Source: Schistosoma haematobium (taxonomy: Eukaryota; Platyhelminthes; Trematoda; Strigeidida; Schistosomatidae). Taken from it: a DNA stretch of 64,000 nt. The DNA is taken from NCBI RefSeq assembly GCF_000699445.3, contig NC_067198.1:28469536-28533535 (forward strand), in the 5' to 3' direction. Position 1 is the stretch's first letter, and each line of letters begins with the position of its first letter. The notes under the pieces were generated by a model. It did not search any database. It was given only the letters and a program-made list of their open reading frames with translations, and was not told the DNA's origin. The translations under genes were made by a program, and so were the position numbers. Below are positions 11,201 through 24,300 of this stretch, piece by piece.

Positions 11201-14200
11201 CCTTTCTTCGGTATTTTGATCAGTAGTCCTTCTTTCCAGTCTGTTGGTACTTGTTCCTCATCCCAAATCTTATTGAAGAGAATGTGGAGTATCCGTGCAG
11301 TTACCGCTACGTCTGCTTTTAGTGCCTCTGCTGGGATGTTGTCCGGTCCTGCTGCTTTGCCACTCTTGATTTGTCTGATGGCCATGCTGATTTCTTCAAT
11401 TGTTGGTGGGACAACATTGATTGGGAGGTCCGTCGGTGCTGCTTCGATGTTGGGTGGGTTCAGTGGAGCTGGTCGATTCAAGAGTTCTTTGAAGTGTTCT
11501 ACCCACCTGTTTTGTTGCTCTTCAATGTTGGTGATTACCTCACCTTCCTTGCTTTTCACTGGTCGTTCTGGTTTGTGGCGATTTCCAGAGAGTTTCTTTG
11601 TCGTGTCATACAGTTGTCTCATGTTTCCTTCTCTTGCAGCCTTTTCCGCCGTCGTTGCTAAATCTTCCACATATTTACGTTTGTCGGTTCTGATGCTCCT
11701 CTTCACTTGTTTGTTTATTTCCGTGTATTCAGCTTGTGCCTTGGCTTTTTCTGCTCTTGTTAGGCTGGTATTGATCGCTGCCTTCTTGTTCCTCCTTTCT
11801 TGAATCTTATCCAGTGTACCAACAGTGATCCATTCCTTGTGGTGGTGCTTCTTGTGACCCAGGACCTCATGACATGTTGAAGTGATTGCCTCTTTGATCC
11901 CCTTCCAGTTGCTCTCCACAGTAGTTCCTTCTCCATTGAGTAGATCATGAAAGGCCTGGAACTTATTGCTGAGGACTATCTTGAATTTGTTGAGTTTGTT
12001 AGTATCCTGGAGAAAGGCCGTATTGAACTTTTGTGATACTGTCTGCCCCGTTGTCCAGTGTTTCTTGAGTTTCACTTTCATCTTGGCGACCAGTAAGTGA
12101 TGATCTGATGCTATATCAACTCCTCTCTTGGTTCTCACGTCCTCTATAGTCCTCCTGAACGTTTTGTTGATGCAAATATGGTCGATTTGGTTTTGTGTAG
12201 AGTGATCCGGTAAAGTCCATGTGGTTTTGTGTATGCGTTTATGTGGGAATATGGTGCCGCCTATGACCAGCTTATTGAAGGCACATAGGTTTGCAAATCT
12301 CTCACCATTTTCGTTTCTTTCTCCCAGTCCGTGTCGTCCCATGATGTCTTCATATCCAGTGTTGTCCGTTCCAACCTTGGCGTTGAAATCTCCCATCAGA
12401 ATGGTCAGGTCCTTTGTTGGTCACTTCTCGACTATTGACTGCAGCCTATTGTAGAATTGATCTTTAGCGTCTTCATTGTAGTCGTTGGTAGGCGCATAGC
12501 ATTGGATGATGTTCATTGAAATGCCCTCTTTCTTTTTTTTAAACGAGGCTTTGATGATCCTTGGTCCATGAGATTCCCATCCTATAAGTGCATTTTGCGC
12601 TTGTTTGGACAGCATCAATGCAACTCCTTGTGTATGTGGTGCATTTTCTTCTTCATGGCCGGAGTATAACAGGAGCTCTCCTGTAGTTAGTCGTTGTTGT
12701 CCAACTTGTGTCCAATGTGTTTCACTGATCCCAAGTACCTCTAGGTTGTATCTTCTCATTTCTGCAGCAATCTGGAAGGCTCTTCCGGTGTCCCACATTG
12801 TACGAACATTCCATGTACCTAAATAAATGGTCGCTCTGGTTGTCAGAAGGGGCATCGGCCTCGTAACTTCCGAAGGGATTCGGCTTTCATCATGAGGCGT
12901 CATAATTCTTCTAAATGAAGATCTTCTGACTCCCAGGGCAGAGTTTAAAAGGTTTGAATAATTTTTTTCTGGTTAGCGTTTTTTTAGCGAGTTAGTTTTC
13001 TACGGGATGCGGACGCTAACCCCATGCCCAACCCTCCTCCCTTATCCGGGCTTGGGACCGGCAGTAGCCCCCGGAGGGACTCCAGGCGGAGTTTTTTCAC
13101 TACCACAGTGACTGTATATATATGAAATAACACTTTTTAGATTTTCCGTCTTTTGATATTTATCTCTCGAACGTCATCTTATGTTCAAATATTTATTTAT
13201 GTTATTTCTTGTTATTTTGTGTGATTACCCGACCACTAATATATTTCATTACCTTTAAACTCTTTTGTCTTGATTAAGATTACTAGTAACTATAAGACCT
13301 ACTCTGCATTACTACTACTTTCGAACATATAATTGTAGAATATATAGTTCGTTACTTTTAAAGTGAACAACTAACTTTTATCTCATGCCATTTATTCAAC
13401 TGATGTTGTAAACCACGTCGAACGACTGGATCACCGGCAGTTAACTGTGCTAATAACGAAGCTAAAGCTGGCATGTTGGATACAATGGCCAGACGACACG
13501 CAGCACCCGATTCACCTGATACCAAACAAGCAAATATTCCTTGTGCTAAAATATCACTGTCATAATTGTTGGAATTGAGTTTAGATATGGAAAACGCTTC
13601 AAACGAATCAGATGCAGTTTCATTCAGACCACTTGCTTCTATTAAACGCAAAGATTCCAATTTGGATTTCAACCAGGGAAATGATTGTGTTCTAATTATT
13701 CGTAAAAAAAAGTATAAACAACAAAATAACAGGATAGAAATAAACATATGATGTAAACATTAAGGATGGAAAATAAAGATTAAGAAGTGGATATTATTAC
13801 TATTTATCAAAACAACTATTGAAAAAAATAAGTAAAAGAAAATCCATATTTACTTATGATTACGATGTAACCGATGTAATAAAAATACGTCTACTTGTAA
13901 CCTTTTCACACACAAATTATTTAACATCGATATATTCGTATATGTATTATTATTATTAGCTTTATTCAATATTATATTTTTGGTACAATATAGAATTCTC
14001 AGCGAAAAGTATTTTAACAAGTTTCCGTTTCTTTCTTCTTGGTCGGTCATGGCGATAAATATTGAGTGATCGCCAGTTAGATGTTAGCAGTTCAGTAAAT
14101 GAACATCTGAATAATGTACATTCTTTTCGTTGTATATTGCCATCAACCACATTGTCTCTTATTGAGCTTTTTGTAACTTTGACAATGAAAGGTTGTACAC

Positions 14201-17200
14201 TTTTCAGAAATGCACCAGGATAGCTTATGCGATTAATAGACATAATGATATATTAAAACAAACAAAAATAGATAACTTGTTAAAATGTCTAGATGGCAGG
14301 AAACAGGTAGCCCAGATGCTCAAGTAGGCCGCATAATATGAGAAGTTCAATAACCAAAAGATTTTAGTGAACACATGTTATTAATATTAATGAAAAGATT
14401 AAATTATGAAATAAACATTATCTGAAAAGTACGCGACAAAATAAGAACAAGCAAACCTAATCCATTCTGAAACAGCTTGCTTCCTGGCTAAAGAACGCAT
14501 ACCAGAAATTTCACGAAACATACTGATAGGATAATTCACCAAATTATAATTGCGATAAACTTCATTACTAATGCATTCACCATTATTCCAAAGTTGACTA
14601 GTGTCAGTTAAAATAGGAAAATCAGAATTGATTAATTTAGTATTGAAGATTTTATCAGTGGAGCTGTCAGTTTCAGCCATTGCTTCAGCGACAGCTTCTT
14701 GTGGATGACGTCCCCAAAGTGCTTGACAAAGACTGAATATTCGTTTAAAACCAGTTAGTCGAGCACTGAGTTTTTCATTTTCAACAGATTCATGAAAATT
14801 CACATTGATATTATTTAAAGGATCACAATTCAATATACGTGTATAAGACTCTAAAGCTGTTAAACCAATAATGGGACGCCATAAAGGACAATGATTACAT
14901 GGTGGTTGTAATGAATTACTACCAGTTTGTATAACTCGCATAGATGTAGTCAAAGCTGAATTAAGCATATCCTAGAATAATTTTAAAAAAAAACATTATT
15001 GTTACGATTAACATATGAACGACACAACTGATTAACAAGATACCAGGATGGTTACTCCATAAACATTAATGATGAAAAAAATTGACCTCATTAAATTTTT
15101 TTAAAACAGTTGTATGAATAATTTTTATCATACCATTATAAATGTAACACAGAATGAAATTTATTCTTGTGATGTTTCAGACTCAAAATATGTAATGAAT
15201 AATTAAAGTACAAACCAATTACATAACACTTGTCTGATTTTATGATTTAAATAAAAACTAAGACATTTGTAAAATCAAGTGTACAGTATATTTGATTATA
15301 ATTTATATTTAGAAGATGATGGTTATTGAATAGAGATTGAATGGAGAGTGTATCACAACAACAAAAATTTAGCTAGAATTTATGGTAAGACGAATGAGAA
15401 TAGTGACATGAAATGCAGACATTGGACGGCATCCGATAGCGTTAATGTCTAACTTCAACCAAAGCACGAAATTGCACCACTGTCCACCATTGTCTTCGGT
15501 GAGTTACTATTTCACAATAGACCAAGTTGAAATCTACAGGTAACTGCTTTTCACTAGAAATCCAGGAAATACTTCTTGAAGGCAGTCAAGAGGTTTAAAT
15601 CGATCCCAAAACTAAATTCAGCAAAACAAATTTGATCACTATAGGTTATTTAGCTAAAGATTTAATGAACGGCACTCTGCATTAAACAATTGAAAACAAC
15701 TATAAGAAATTACTTATTTGTAGTATTCAGAAAGCAGTATTTCGGACAGCTGCATATCTAAAGTTAAATATTGAACTTTTTCTAATTCATCTGTTTATCT
15801 TTATTTCATATATTCGAACACAGTAAAATTCGAACAAAGAGATATACTTACTTACACCTGTTACTCCTCGAGGAGAAACAGACGTCGCAAACAGCATTCG
15901 CCATTCAACTCTGTCCTAGGCAGTATATTCCAGTTGCTATTCATCCTTTTGATGTCTGCATTCAATTCTCGGAACAATGTATTCTTCGACATTCCTCTTT
16001 ACCACTTTCCCTTCAGAATTTCAAGTTGGCGCTTGCCTCGTAACTCAATTTGATGACTTCCGCAATGTACGTCCTAACTGTTTTGACGTTCACATTGAAG
16101 ATTCTGACTTTGATATTGGTTGACAGTTGTTTTGAGTTCCATATGTTTTTCAACCGTAGGAATGCGACCCTTGCTTTGCCAATCCTCGCCTTTACGCCTG
16201 GATCAAACCCTCCTTGTTCATCGTTGATGCTGTTAAAGTTTTCACCTCTTCCAGAGTTTCTCCACCAAGTGTGATTGCATGGATGTTCTTCGTGTTGTAT
16301 TCGAGGATCCTACATTTTCCTTGTGTATGTTGATGCCTACTGATGCAGAGACTGCTGTCACCTGCATTTGTTAGTGTGTATGGGATAAAAGATCTAGGTG
16401 GTCCGCGAAGTCCAAATCGTCTGGTTGGATCCGACCTGTCCATTTTATTCCGTGCTTCCTGTCAGATGTGGAGGTCTTCATAATCCAGTCAACCACCAGA
16501 AGAAAGAGAAAGGGAGAGAGTAAGCAGCCTTGTTTATCTCCAGTCCTCATCTGGAATGTGTCAGTTAGCTGTCCTCCGTGCATCTTTTTGCAGTGTAGTC
16601 TGTCGTATGAATGCCAGATGTTGTTGGCGATCTTCTTAGGTATACCATAGTGTCGAGGAAGTTTCCACAAGCTTCTCCTATCCACATTGTTAAACGCCTT
16701 CTCATAGTCAAGGAAGTTTATGTATAGTGACGAGTTCCATTTGACTGATTGTTCAACGATGATCCATAGTGTCGCAATTCGGTCGATGCACTACAGATCC
16801 TTACGAGAACTGCCAATTTGCATCTCTCTATTTCCGTAACCATTCGATTGGTCCTCCCGGTCTCTCAAATAGTCCGGACATTCCATGTACCTATGTTAAT
16901 TGTTGCTCTGGTTGTTAAGAGGGGTATCGGCCTCGTGACTTCCGAAGGATATCAGCTTTCACTATGAGGCATCATAGTTCTTCTGAAAGAAGGTCCTTCA
17001 ACCCGGAGGGCAGAGTTTTAATGGTGTATTTTTCTTTATTCTGGTTAGTGCTTTTTGCAAGGTTGTTTTCTATGGATGGGGTTGTCGACCCCACGCCATA
17101 CCCTCCTCCTTTACCCTTGCTTGGCGCCGGCAGTAGCTCTAGAAGAGCTACGGGCGAAGGCAGTGAAATATGAATACACCACGATGAAAATGAAATCGTG

Positions 17201-18275
17201 AAGTCACAGGTTTAATCTCCGCTTCCAATACTTCAGTTTAGGCAACTTTATAGTATTAGTAGAACTTATATTTAGAATGTGGCTCATCGATTATTATTTG
17301 GTAAATAAAGTGATGATGATTAAAAATTCGGCAACGTGTTCGGACTCATTGGTGACAATTCAGTGGGTGTTACTATCTTGAAACACCAACTTCGATGATT
17401 TGAACCAGGATTATGAATACAATCTCATATCGCGCATTAAATGACACTTGGTGGAAAAAACGGTGGTAGTCATATTATGATATGGCATAGGGTTATAAAA
17501 GAAATTTGTACAGAACTAACTTCTGTCGATTCATCGCGACTCCTTGGTTGGAGTCCCAAACTTTACGCAACTTTACACGATATGGCCTACAATAAAGGTG
17601 ACCTTGTTTTTTACATTTTCTGCGTAAGGGATGAACTTTCTTAACTGGGACGAGTTCTTAGTTGTACTTATAACAGGACTCTCCTACTGTGTACTTTTCT
17701 TGCTCACTACTTTCTTTATCTCTTAGATTGCACTCTCTCGCTTTTATTTCTTCACACTGCTATCTCTCTATTTTATAGTGCATAAATTTTTAGTGCCCAG
17801 TTGTACCAGATTTTATGTCAATCTGCTACAATCGATTTAAACATGGTATCAATATGCACTGGCTCAATTTCATAAATTTTAAGTTTATTAAATAAATAAA
17901 GGTGACACATTCAAAATATTGTATTCACTAATTAAAAGGAAAATTACCAAAAACGGGATGAACAATACCAGTTAACGTGAAAAACCAAATGTTTCATTAA
18001 TTCTAACCTCATCGAATAATTCGATCGGTGATGGTAATGTGAAGAATGTAATGGAATTGGTTAGATCAAAATTCACCTCATCATTGTACTGATTACCACG
18101 CGGTGATGGACAAACTAGTACCATAGAATGGAATTCAGGAAACCGTGAATAACTGAAAGATGGCCGCATACCATGACCATGCCAAAGACCAGCATCCATT
18201 ATCCAATGTGAAACATGATTTAACAATGTCATATTATCATGATTTGTGCCAGGTTTCAGTGACACTGTATCTACA

Positions 18276-18328
<53 letters not shown>

Positions 18329-21300
18329 AGTCGAAATTAATGGGAATAATTAGACCGAACTAATACTAGGACGAAACGGCCGTCTAGTCCTTCTGGGTTT
18401 TCTATAGTGGTCTAGGTTCGATTGACTCATGAATTCAACCATTAAATTACTATAATATCCACAAAACCCCTCTTTGGATTAAATGTGTCAATAATGAATG
18501 TTATCGATGAGACTGATCGGTAATAGGATATTAAAGAAATGTAGCAAATAAGAAATAAATAACGTGAGATTACTCTAATCTTTTAAAAACAGCATCTAGA
18601 AAACTAGATTTATTTTTCCTAACATAGGCATGTGATAGGGAGTGCCAATTAGAAGTAGTAAAAAGTCAAGCCATGACAACCAGAAGTGACCTAAAGGTCA
18701 AGTGCATTTCATTCGGTAGTCCAACACATTCACGCTCATACTTGTGTTCTCGTGCAAGTGGCCATTTGGAGGAGGAGGTTAGCGCGTAGTACACCGTACG
18801 CCACAACAGCAAGCAGACTATGTTCTCTGTAAAATTTTCCTTTTCTAATTATATATATAGCTTCGAGGTTTTTACGTACCGTTATCATATGGATTGCTGT
18901 GATGATCGAGACCTAAAACTCCACAATCAATAGAGATCAACGATGAAATGAGCTCACTCAACTAACACAAAAGGTTCAAGTTATAGAAAAAAATCTGAAC
19001 TGTAAAACTGCATGCATTGTATGAGTAAACACTAAATGTATACACTTACCACATATTTTTGTTATATTTTCATACGGGTACAAATTCATTAAGAAGTTGT
19101 TACCATTAATCACATCCAAATTGTTTTTCATCTCCATAATTGACAACTGTAGACTTTGTGGTAGATCATTTCGTTGATCTAATTTATCATCCTCGTACAA
19201 TGCAATACCATCGTAAATGGGACACGATGGTAAGGTGCGGAATATTTGGGGGATGTAAAAATCACTCTATGAAGTATCAAAAATAAAACAGAAACAAAAT
19301 ATTAGCGTGAAAGAATAACAACAAAAATAGGTTAGCTTATTACCAAGTACAGTTCTACGCACTTGACATTGAGCCACAACGTTTGTGTTGGAGAAAATTA
19401 TACTCCACCCGGTTACCCAGACAAGAATGGGGATTTCAAATTTCCAATCTATATGTTGAAATCGAAGTACTCAAAATATTCATGTAACGCTCCCGTGTAA
19501 AAAGCAACTAAAACTTTTCCAGAACTACAGAATCGTTGTAAACAAATCAATTCACGAATCGACTAATTTTTGGGGAAAAAAATGGTTTGTTACAAATAGT
19601 GAATCGGAATACGAAATTACCGAAAACTATTAATTGTGTTGAGGAAACTAAAATTACTATCAATGAACTAAATTTATAGCTAAGGACTAAAATAAACTTT
19701 TTAATAAGTGATTTAATCAGACCATTATTCATTAAAAATAAAGTTTATCAATACAAATTAGAGTACTTGACAAATTTACAACTATGTAATACCCTCTTAT
19801 GAGATTTAAGTTTTTGACTACAGTGAGAAAGGATACTGCGTTTACAATTGAACACAAAAAATTAATGAAACTAACAATTTTGCAGTCTAATTCAGCAGTA
19901 TATAGTAATCATATAACTTCCAATAACTTACTTGCTGATCGAATTGAGGATCAATAACCTTCATACTCTTTAATTGGAAATCCTTGAGTGTTCCTTGGTC
20001 TGAATCAAAAGCTCCAATTTTCTAATAGCAATAAATGAAGAAGAGTAGAAGACCCTTCGATTTATAAGAATCACACATATAACTTAAGATTGAGTTATTT
20101 TATTTTTTTAATCTTGCATTTCTTATTTTTCTTTAATCTTGGTCGCAGTCTGATATGCTTTTTTATTGGTTTTTTATTCTACTAATATGCGATGCTGGTC
20201 ATCATACGAATAGATTAGAAAAATGGTATTGACGATCAAACCATGAGGTTACTTATCACTAGTTGGAGTGACATCGAAGACTAAAGGCAATGTAATTCGG
20301 ATACAAAAATTACCATAAGCCGTGATTAGACATATTTGAGTTCCAACATTATTTCGCTTTTTATTGTAAGGAAATATTTGGAATTGGTCAACAGGAAACT
20401 ATGGGACAAAGTCCCGTGCTATTTGGCATTCATCAACAAGGTACATCTGTAGTTTTGAGGGAACTGATTATTTATTATTTATTTGAACACATAAATATTT
20501 GTACAAAGGAACACCAAATACATATGCGCCACACAAGTCACTTGATTTGTGTGTAGGCTATCATACTGCCCGGATGCCCAAACAAAAGTAGGGAGGGAAC
20601 TGATACTCCCTGGAGTCACAATTAGAGACGCTACTAGCGAGATATTCGAGGCGCCACTGACCTTCTGTAGGACTGGGGTCGAGCTTGATCAGTAAGATCC
20701 AACCAACACTAAGAAGAACTTGATATATATAACAATGGTCACTACTCAGTGATTAATCAATTGTAAATAATTTCAATTCTTTCTTTTAAGCTACATGCAG
20801 TGACTCCTTTGCTTTTTACCAAGTTAATTTTGTTTCACTTTGCTGATGTGAAGTTTGGTAAGTGGATTTGATACAACAGTGTGCCTTGTGTGTGTGTGAA
20901 TGGCCTCGGTTAAGAGGAACCAACATTATGTTACAAGCTGTGGTAAGGTGAAACAGTCAGCAATGTAAACAGAACACGAATGTGACTATCCAGATATATG
21001 ATATCATGTCTAAATATTAATTTTATTACCTCACATGCACAAACTATGCATTATAATTTTTAAGTAAATCCCCAACACAGGAAGTTTATTCAGTACTGTT
21101 AATTTATTAAGTGTGACTTTGAAAGCCTTGATTTACTATGACATGTAGTTACTTAATAACTAAACAATGCGTACTAATAAATTTTATCACTATAGATACT
21201 CTCACCCTAAAGTAAATCAGACAAGCAAAACAATTTAAAATATAACAATGCATTCTCACTAAACCCTAGATTTATTAAGCCATGAAAACTAATGGATGGG

Positions 21301-24300
21301 AATGGAACCACTGTATTTCGTTCCTGGATTTAGTGCGTATGTTAATGTATAGCGAATCCGTTAACACTCAGTGAAATCGACACTAACACCGAACTGGTTA
21401 CATTGCGATAGGTAGTTGACAAAAGTTCGTGTATTCACTGTTTATTCCGAATGTTTGTTGGTTCTATTTGTGACAAATTACATTAACAGATAGACAGAAA
21501 ATCGACGAAATGAACGGACTTAAAACCTGGTCAGTCAGCTACAACGCAGGACCAGGCACATATATGCATCGGTCCAAGCTGCCATACCTCATTAGCACAA
21601 CAAGATGAACACCAACTTCATAGTATTTACTTCAATGGTAGTAATATATAAAATAAAGATTGTGTATAAGGATATAACACGAGTAGAAAGAATTAGAAAG
21701 GTATAAAGTAATTTTAATCTCACTTAAAACTACTAACAAATGAAGTGAATATAGTCAAGGGAAAACAAACCGGGTTTCCTGTCGACTACTACAGACCACC
21801 TAATAAGATATTATAAAAAATAGTGATTTACGAGGATAAGGAATTAACCGAGTAATAAATACGTACATAGTATGAAAATTCATTAATATTTACCTCATTT
21901 CTATGAATGATATTGAATGCATCATCATTGATTGATTGGTCACTATCGAATAGACATTTTGCTTTGAAATCAGCGGCTTTCGAAACATTTTGTGATTTGT
22001 TCAGTGAGTCTGAATCACAATTTTTATCTTCAGCTTCACCATCTGAATCATCTAACCGATACTTGGAAAAGTGTTTGACCTCAAAAACCCAAGAACCAGA
22101 TTCTGGTCGATATTCAATGAATCTAAATCCGTTAGAATAATATAATATGATGAAATAGTTAGTAAAATGAGAAACTAAAGTGTAGATTACAATTAAACAT
22201 TTATCGCATAACTCAAGAATACCTGGCATCCATTCTTCTAGTAGCCTTCTCCAGACGTTCTTCAAAATGCATTAAAGCTAGTCGTTCAGGCGATTTGATC
22301 GGTTCTCTTGTAGATTTATCTGTAGGCCAAATAGACTCCAAACAAACTTCGGCTCGTTTATTCAAACTAGTACCAACAGGAGGTTTCTTTTCATCATCCG
22401 GATAAACAACAACTTCACGTCGACGAATATGAACAATATTATCCAAATTAAGTCCATAAACATCAGTAAACCCCGGAAATAGTATATGTCCATAAAGCTG
22501 AATTTTAAGAGTACATACAAGAACAAGTAAAACATCGATATAACAGTATGATGGCTTTTAAAAAAGACAATGCGAATAGTAATACAAAGTCAAATGTTAA
22601 AGTGGAGATGTGGCTTAGTAATTAAGGCATTCGACTGTTAACCACTAAGTCATAAGTTTGACTACCACTACACCGAGTTCGGTTCGGGAAACTGAATAGT
22701 ACTATTAGTCCTCACACATAAAGCGTGAGTGAAAATCCACTACACATATCTGTACTCAGTAATCAAGTCACATCGCCATCAAAAATTTTAAAAAAACGGA
22801 CTGATTAAAATGAACAATCTCAGACAAAATGGCATGGGTTCAAGTTGCTATACAATACAGAAAACAAGACAAAAATACGAATATACTGAAACGAATTATA
22901 AAGACATGGTTCTCGAATAGAAAATTACTAAGAATTAAGAAAATGTGACTACAAATGTAAAATGATGCTTAATTTTCGACATGTCATCTAGGATTAAACA
23001 GCTGCTAGCCTAATAAAATGTCACCGTGTATTGGTTTGACCACTTATAACTTTTTCCAAAACTGGTATTATCAACCAACAAAATATATCAGGGTGAATGT
23101 TTACTTCATTAATACAACAAACAAATGGACCAGTACACCTTGTATGTATAAGATTTTGCATCTCTATATTATTTAACTGGTGGTACTATTGTAGATTGTG
23201 CTACGTAGACGGAAAGATATAAGTTGTATGTATCAAGATGTGGAAGTAGGATCCTTACTGAAAGAAGAGGAATATGAGGAGAAGAGGAAGAAAAACAGAA
23301 GTCGGAGTTGCAACAAGAATGGAAGAACGATTAAGTTTGTAAGAGACATTTCGAGGAAGATGTGCAAGTGGTGTATTCAACGTATAGTTTCCATATTTAA
23401 AAAATGCGGTGTGTGATTTTGCATAATACAATAAATTAATTTATCCCACCCAAGTACTCGTTTATTACACTATCATAGAGGCAAACAAATTTGAGAAGAT
23501 ACCTATAATGCATCTACTTATTAAAGCCCAAAAATTTAATGTATCAGTTTAAATCACTGCAAAAATTTATAGTGACATGCTAGTCAAAGTAAGCCGTGAT
23601 CGGGCAGAGTGAGGAGGTAGACATATTTGTCTACACTGAAACCACACTAAACATGTTCATAAGTTCAAGTTGGCATACCACATGTGCACAACGAGATGAA
23701 ATTATTAGGACAAATGGCAGTTGTATAAATATAAAAAGTACCAATGTTAGTAGAAAAATATTAGAGATGGACAATATAATACGATACAGAATTCTTTGAA
23801 TAAAAAGGTACAAGATAGTCCTAAAACTTATGATCTAAGTGAAAACAAAGAGTGAACAGATCCGCGCAATTGCGGACTATTGGAAGTAATATTACATAAC
23901 GTCTCCAACCTCCGGTTATGATGATCTTGCAGACTCCGACCTGCTAGTTTGTACCCATCAACACGGTTCAATTCAGCTGTCAATGAGTTCATGGAATGAT
24001 GTCAGGTTTTGGATTTGACGCCCTTTAGATAAATTAATATTCCGCAAATCAGATTTCATTTTTAGCTGGACAAAGAAAAATCATAGTTAAAAAATAAATT
24101 AAAAACGGCTACAGAACAAAACAAAAAACGAACTTACACGACGACCAATTACAAAGTCTTCTACTAAGCATTTTTCATCAATTACCATTTCAGATAATTC
24201 ATCTAACGTAGGTAAAGTATAATAACCAGGTTTTGTTAAAATTACACCAGAAGCATTCAATGTAGTGATGGTATTAGGTTTACAATAGCTTAGTTGATCC

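Larger units (their letters stand above)
662..22067 (-). other. Nup96 scaffold portion (exons 13-23)
   Basis: After cleavage the C-terminal product starts SKYRLDDSD and is 1107 residues. An acidic Ser-rich segment comes first, then [25 protein letters not shown] and the largely helical ACE1-type solenoid that binds Sec13 and Nup107/Nup85 in the Y-complex. Recognisable blocks include [19 protein letters not shown] joined to [18 protein letters not shown] (exons 18/19), [11 protein letters not shown] and [13 protein letters not shown]. The C-terminus reads [24 protein letters not shown]. The intron between exons 18 and 19 is the longest of the gene (7055 nt) and contains the near-intact family-A LINE. 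Confidence 0.88.
22068..24242 (-). other. Nup98 autoproteolytic domain and HF|S cleavage site
   Basis: Residues 944-1088 span exons 11 (end), 12 and 13. They run from [16 protein letters not shown], through [25 protein letters not shown] and [20 protein letters not shown], to [17 protein letters not shown] and [18 protein letters not shown]. In the Nup98 family the peptide bond between Phe and Ser of HFS is broken by N-to-O acyl shift with help from the His. Here His1087, Phe1088 and Ser1089 are all present (CAC TTT TCC at 22073-22065). The conserved block order and about 145-residue length match the family, so self-cleavage is expected. The domain also anchors Nup98 to the pore. Confidence 0.93.

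Noticed and set aside
15850..17175. Target-site duplication around the deleted family A copy
   Set aside because: The flanks (ATATCTCTTTG and TATTTCACTGCC on the minus strand) share no convincing repeat.
18345..18385. Active hammerhead ribozyme
   Set aside because: The CTGATGA half of the catalytic core is absent at the expected place.
22602..22674. Functional tRNA-Asn gene
   Set aside because: T and acceptor stems do not pair and the B box is degraded.
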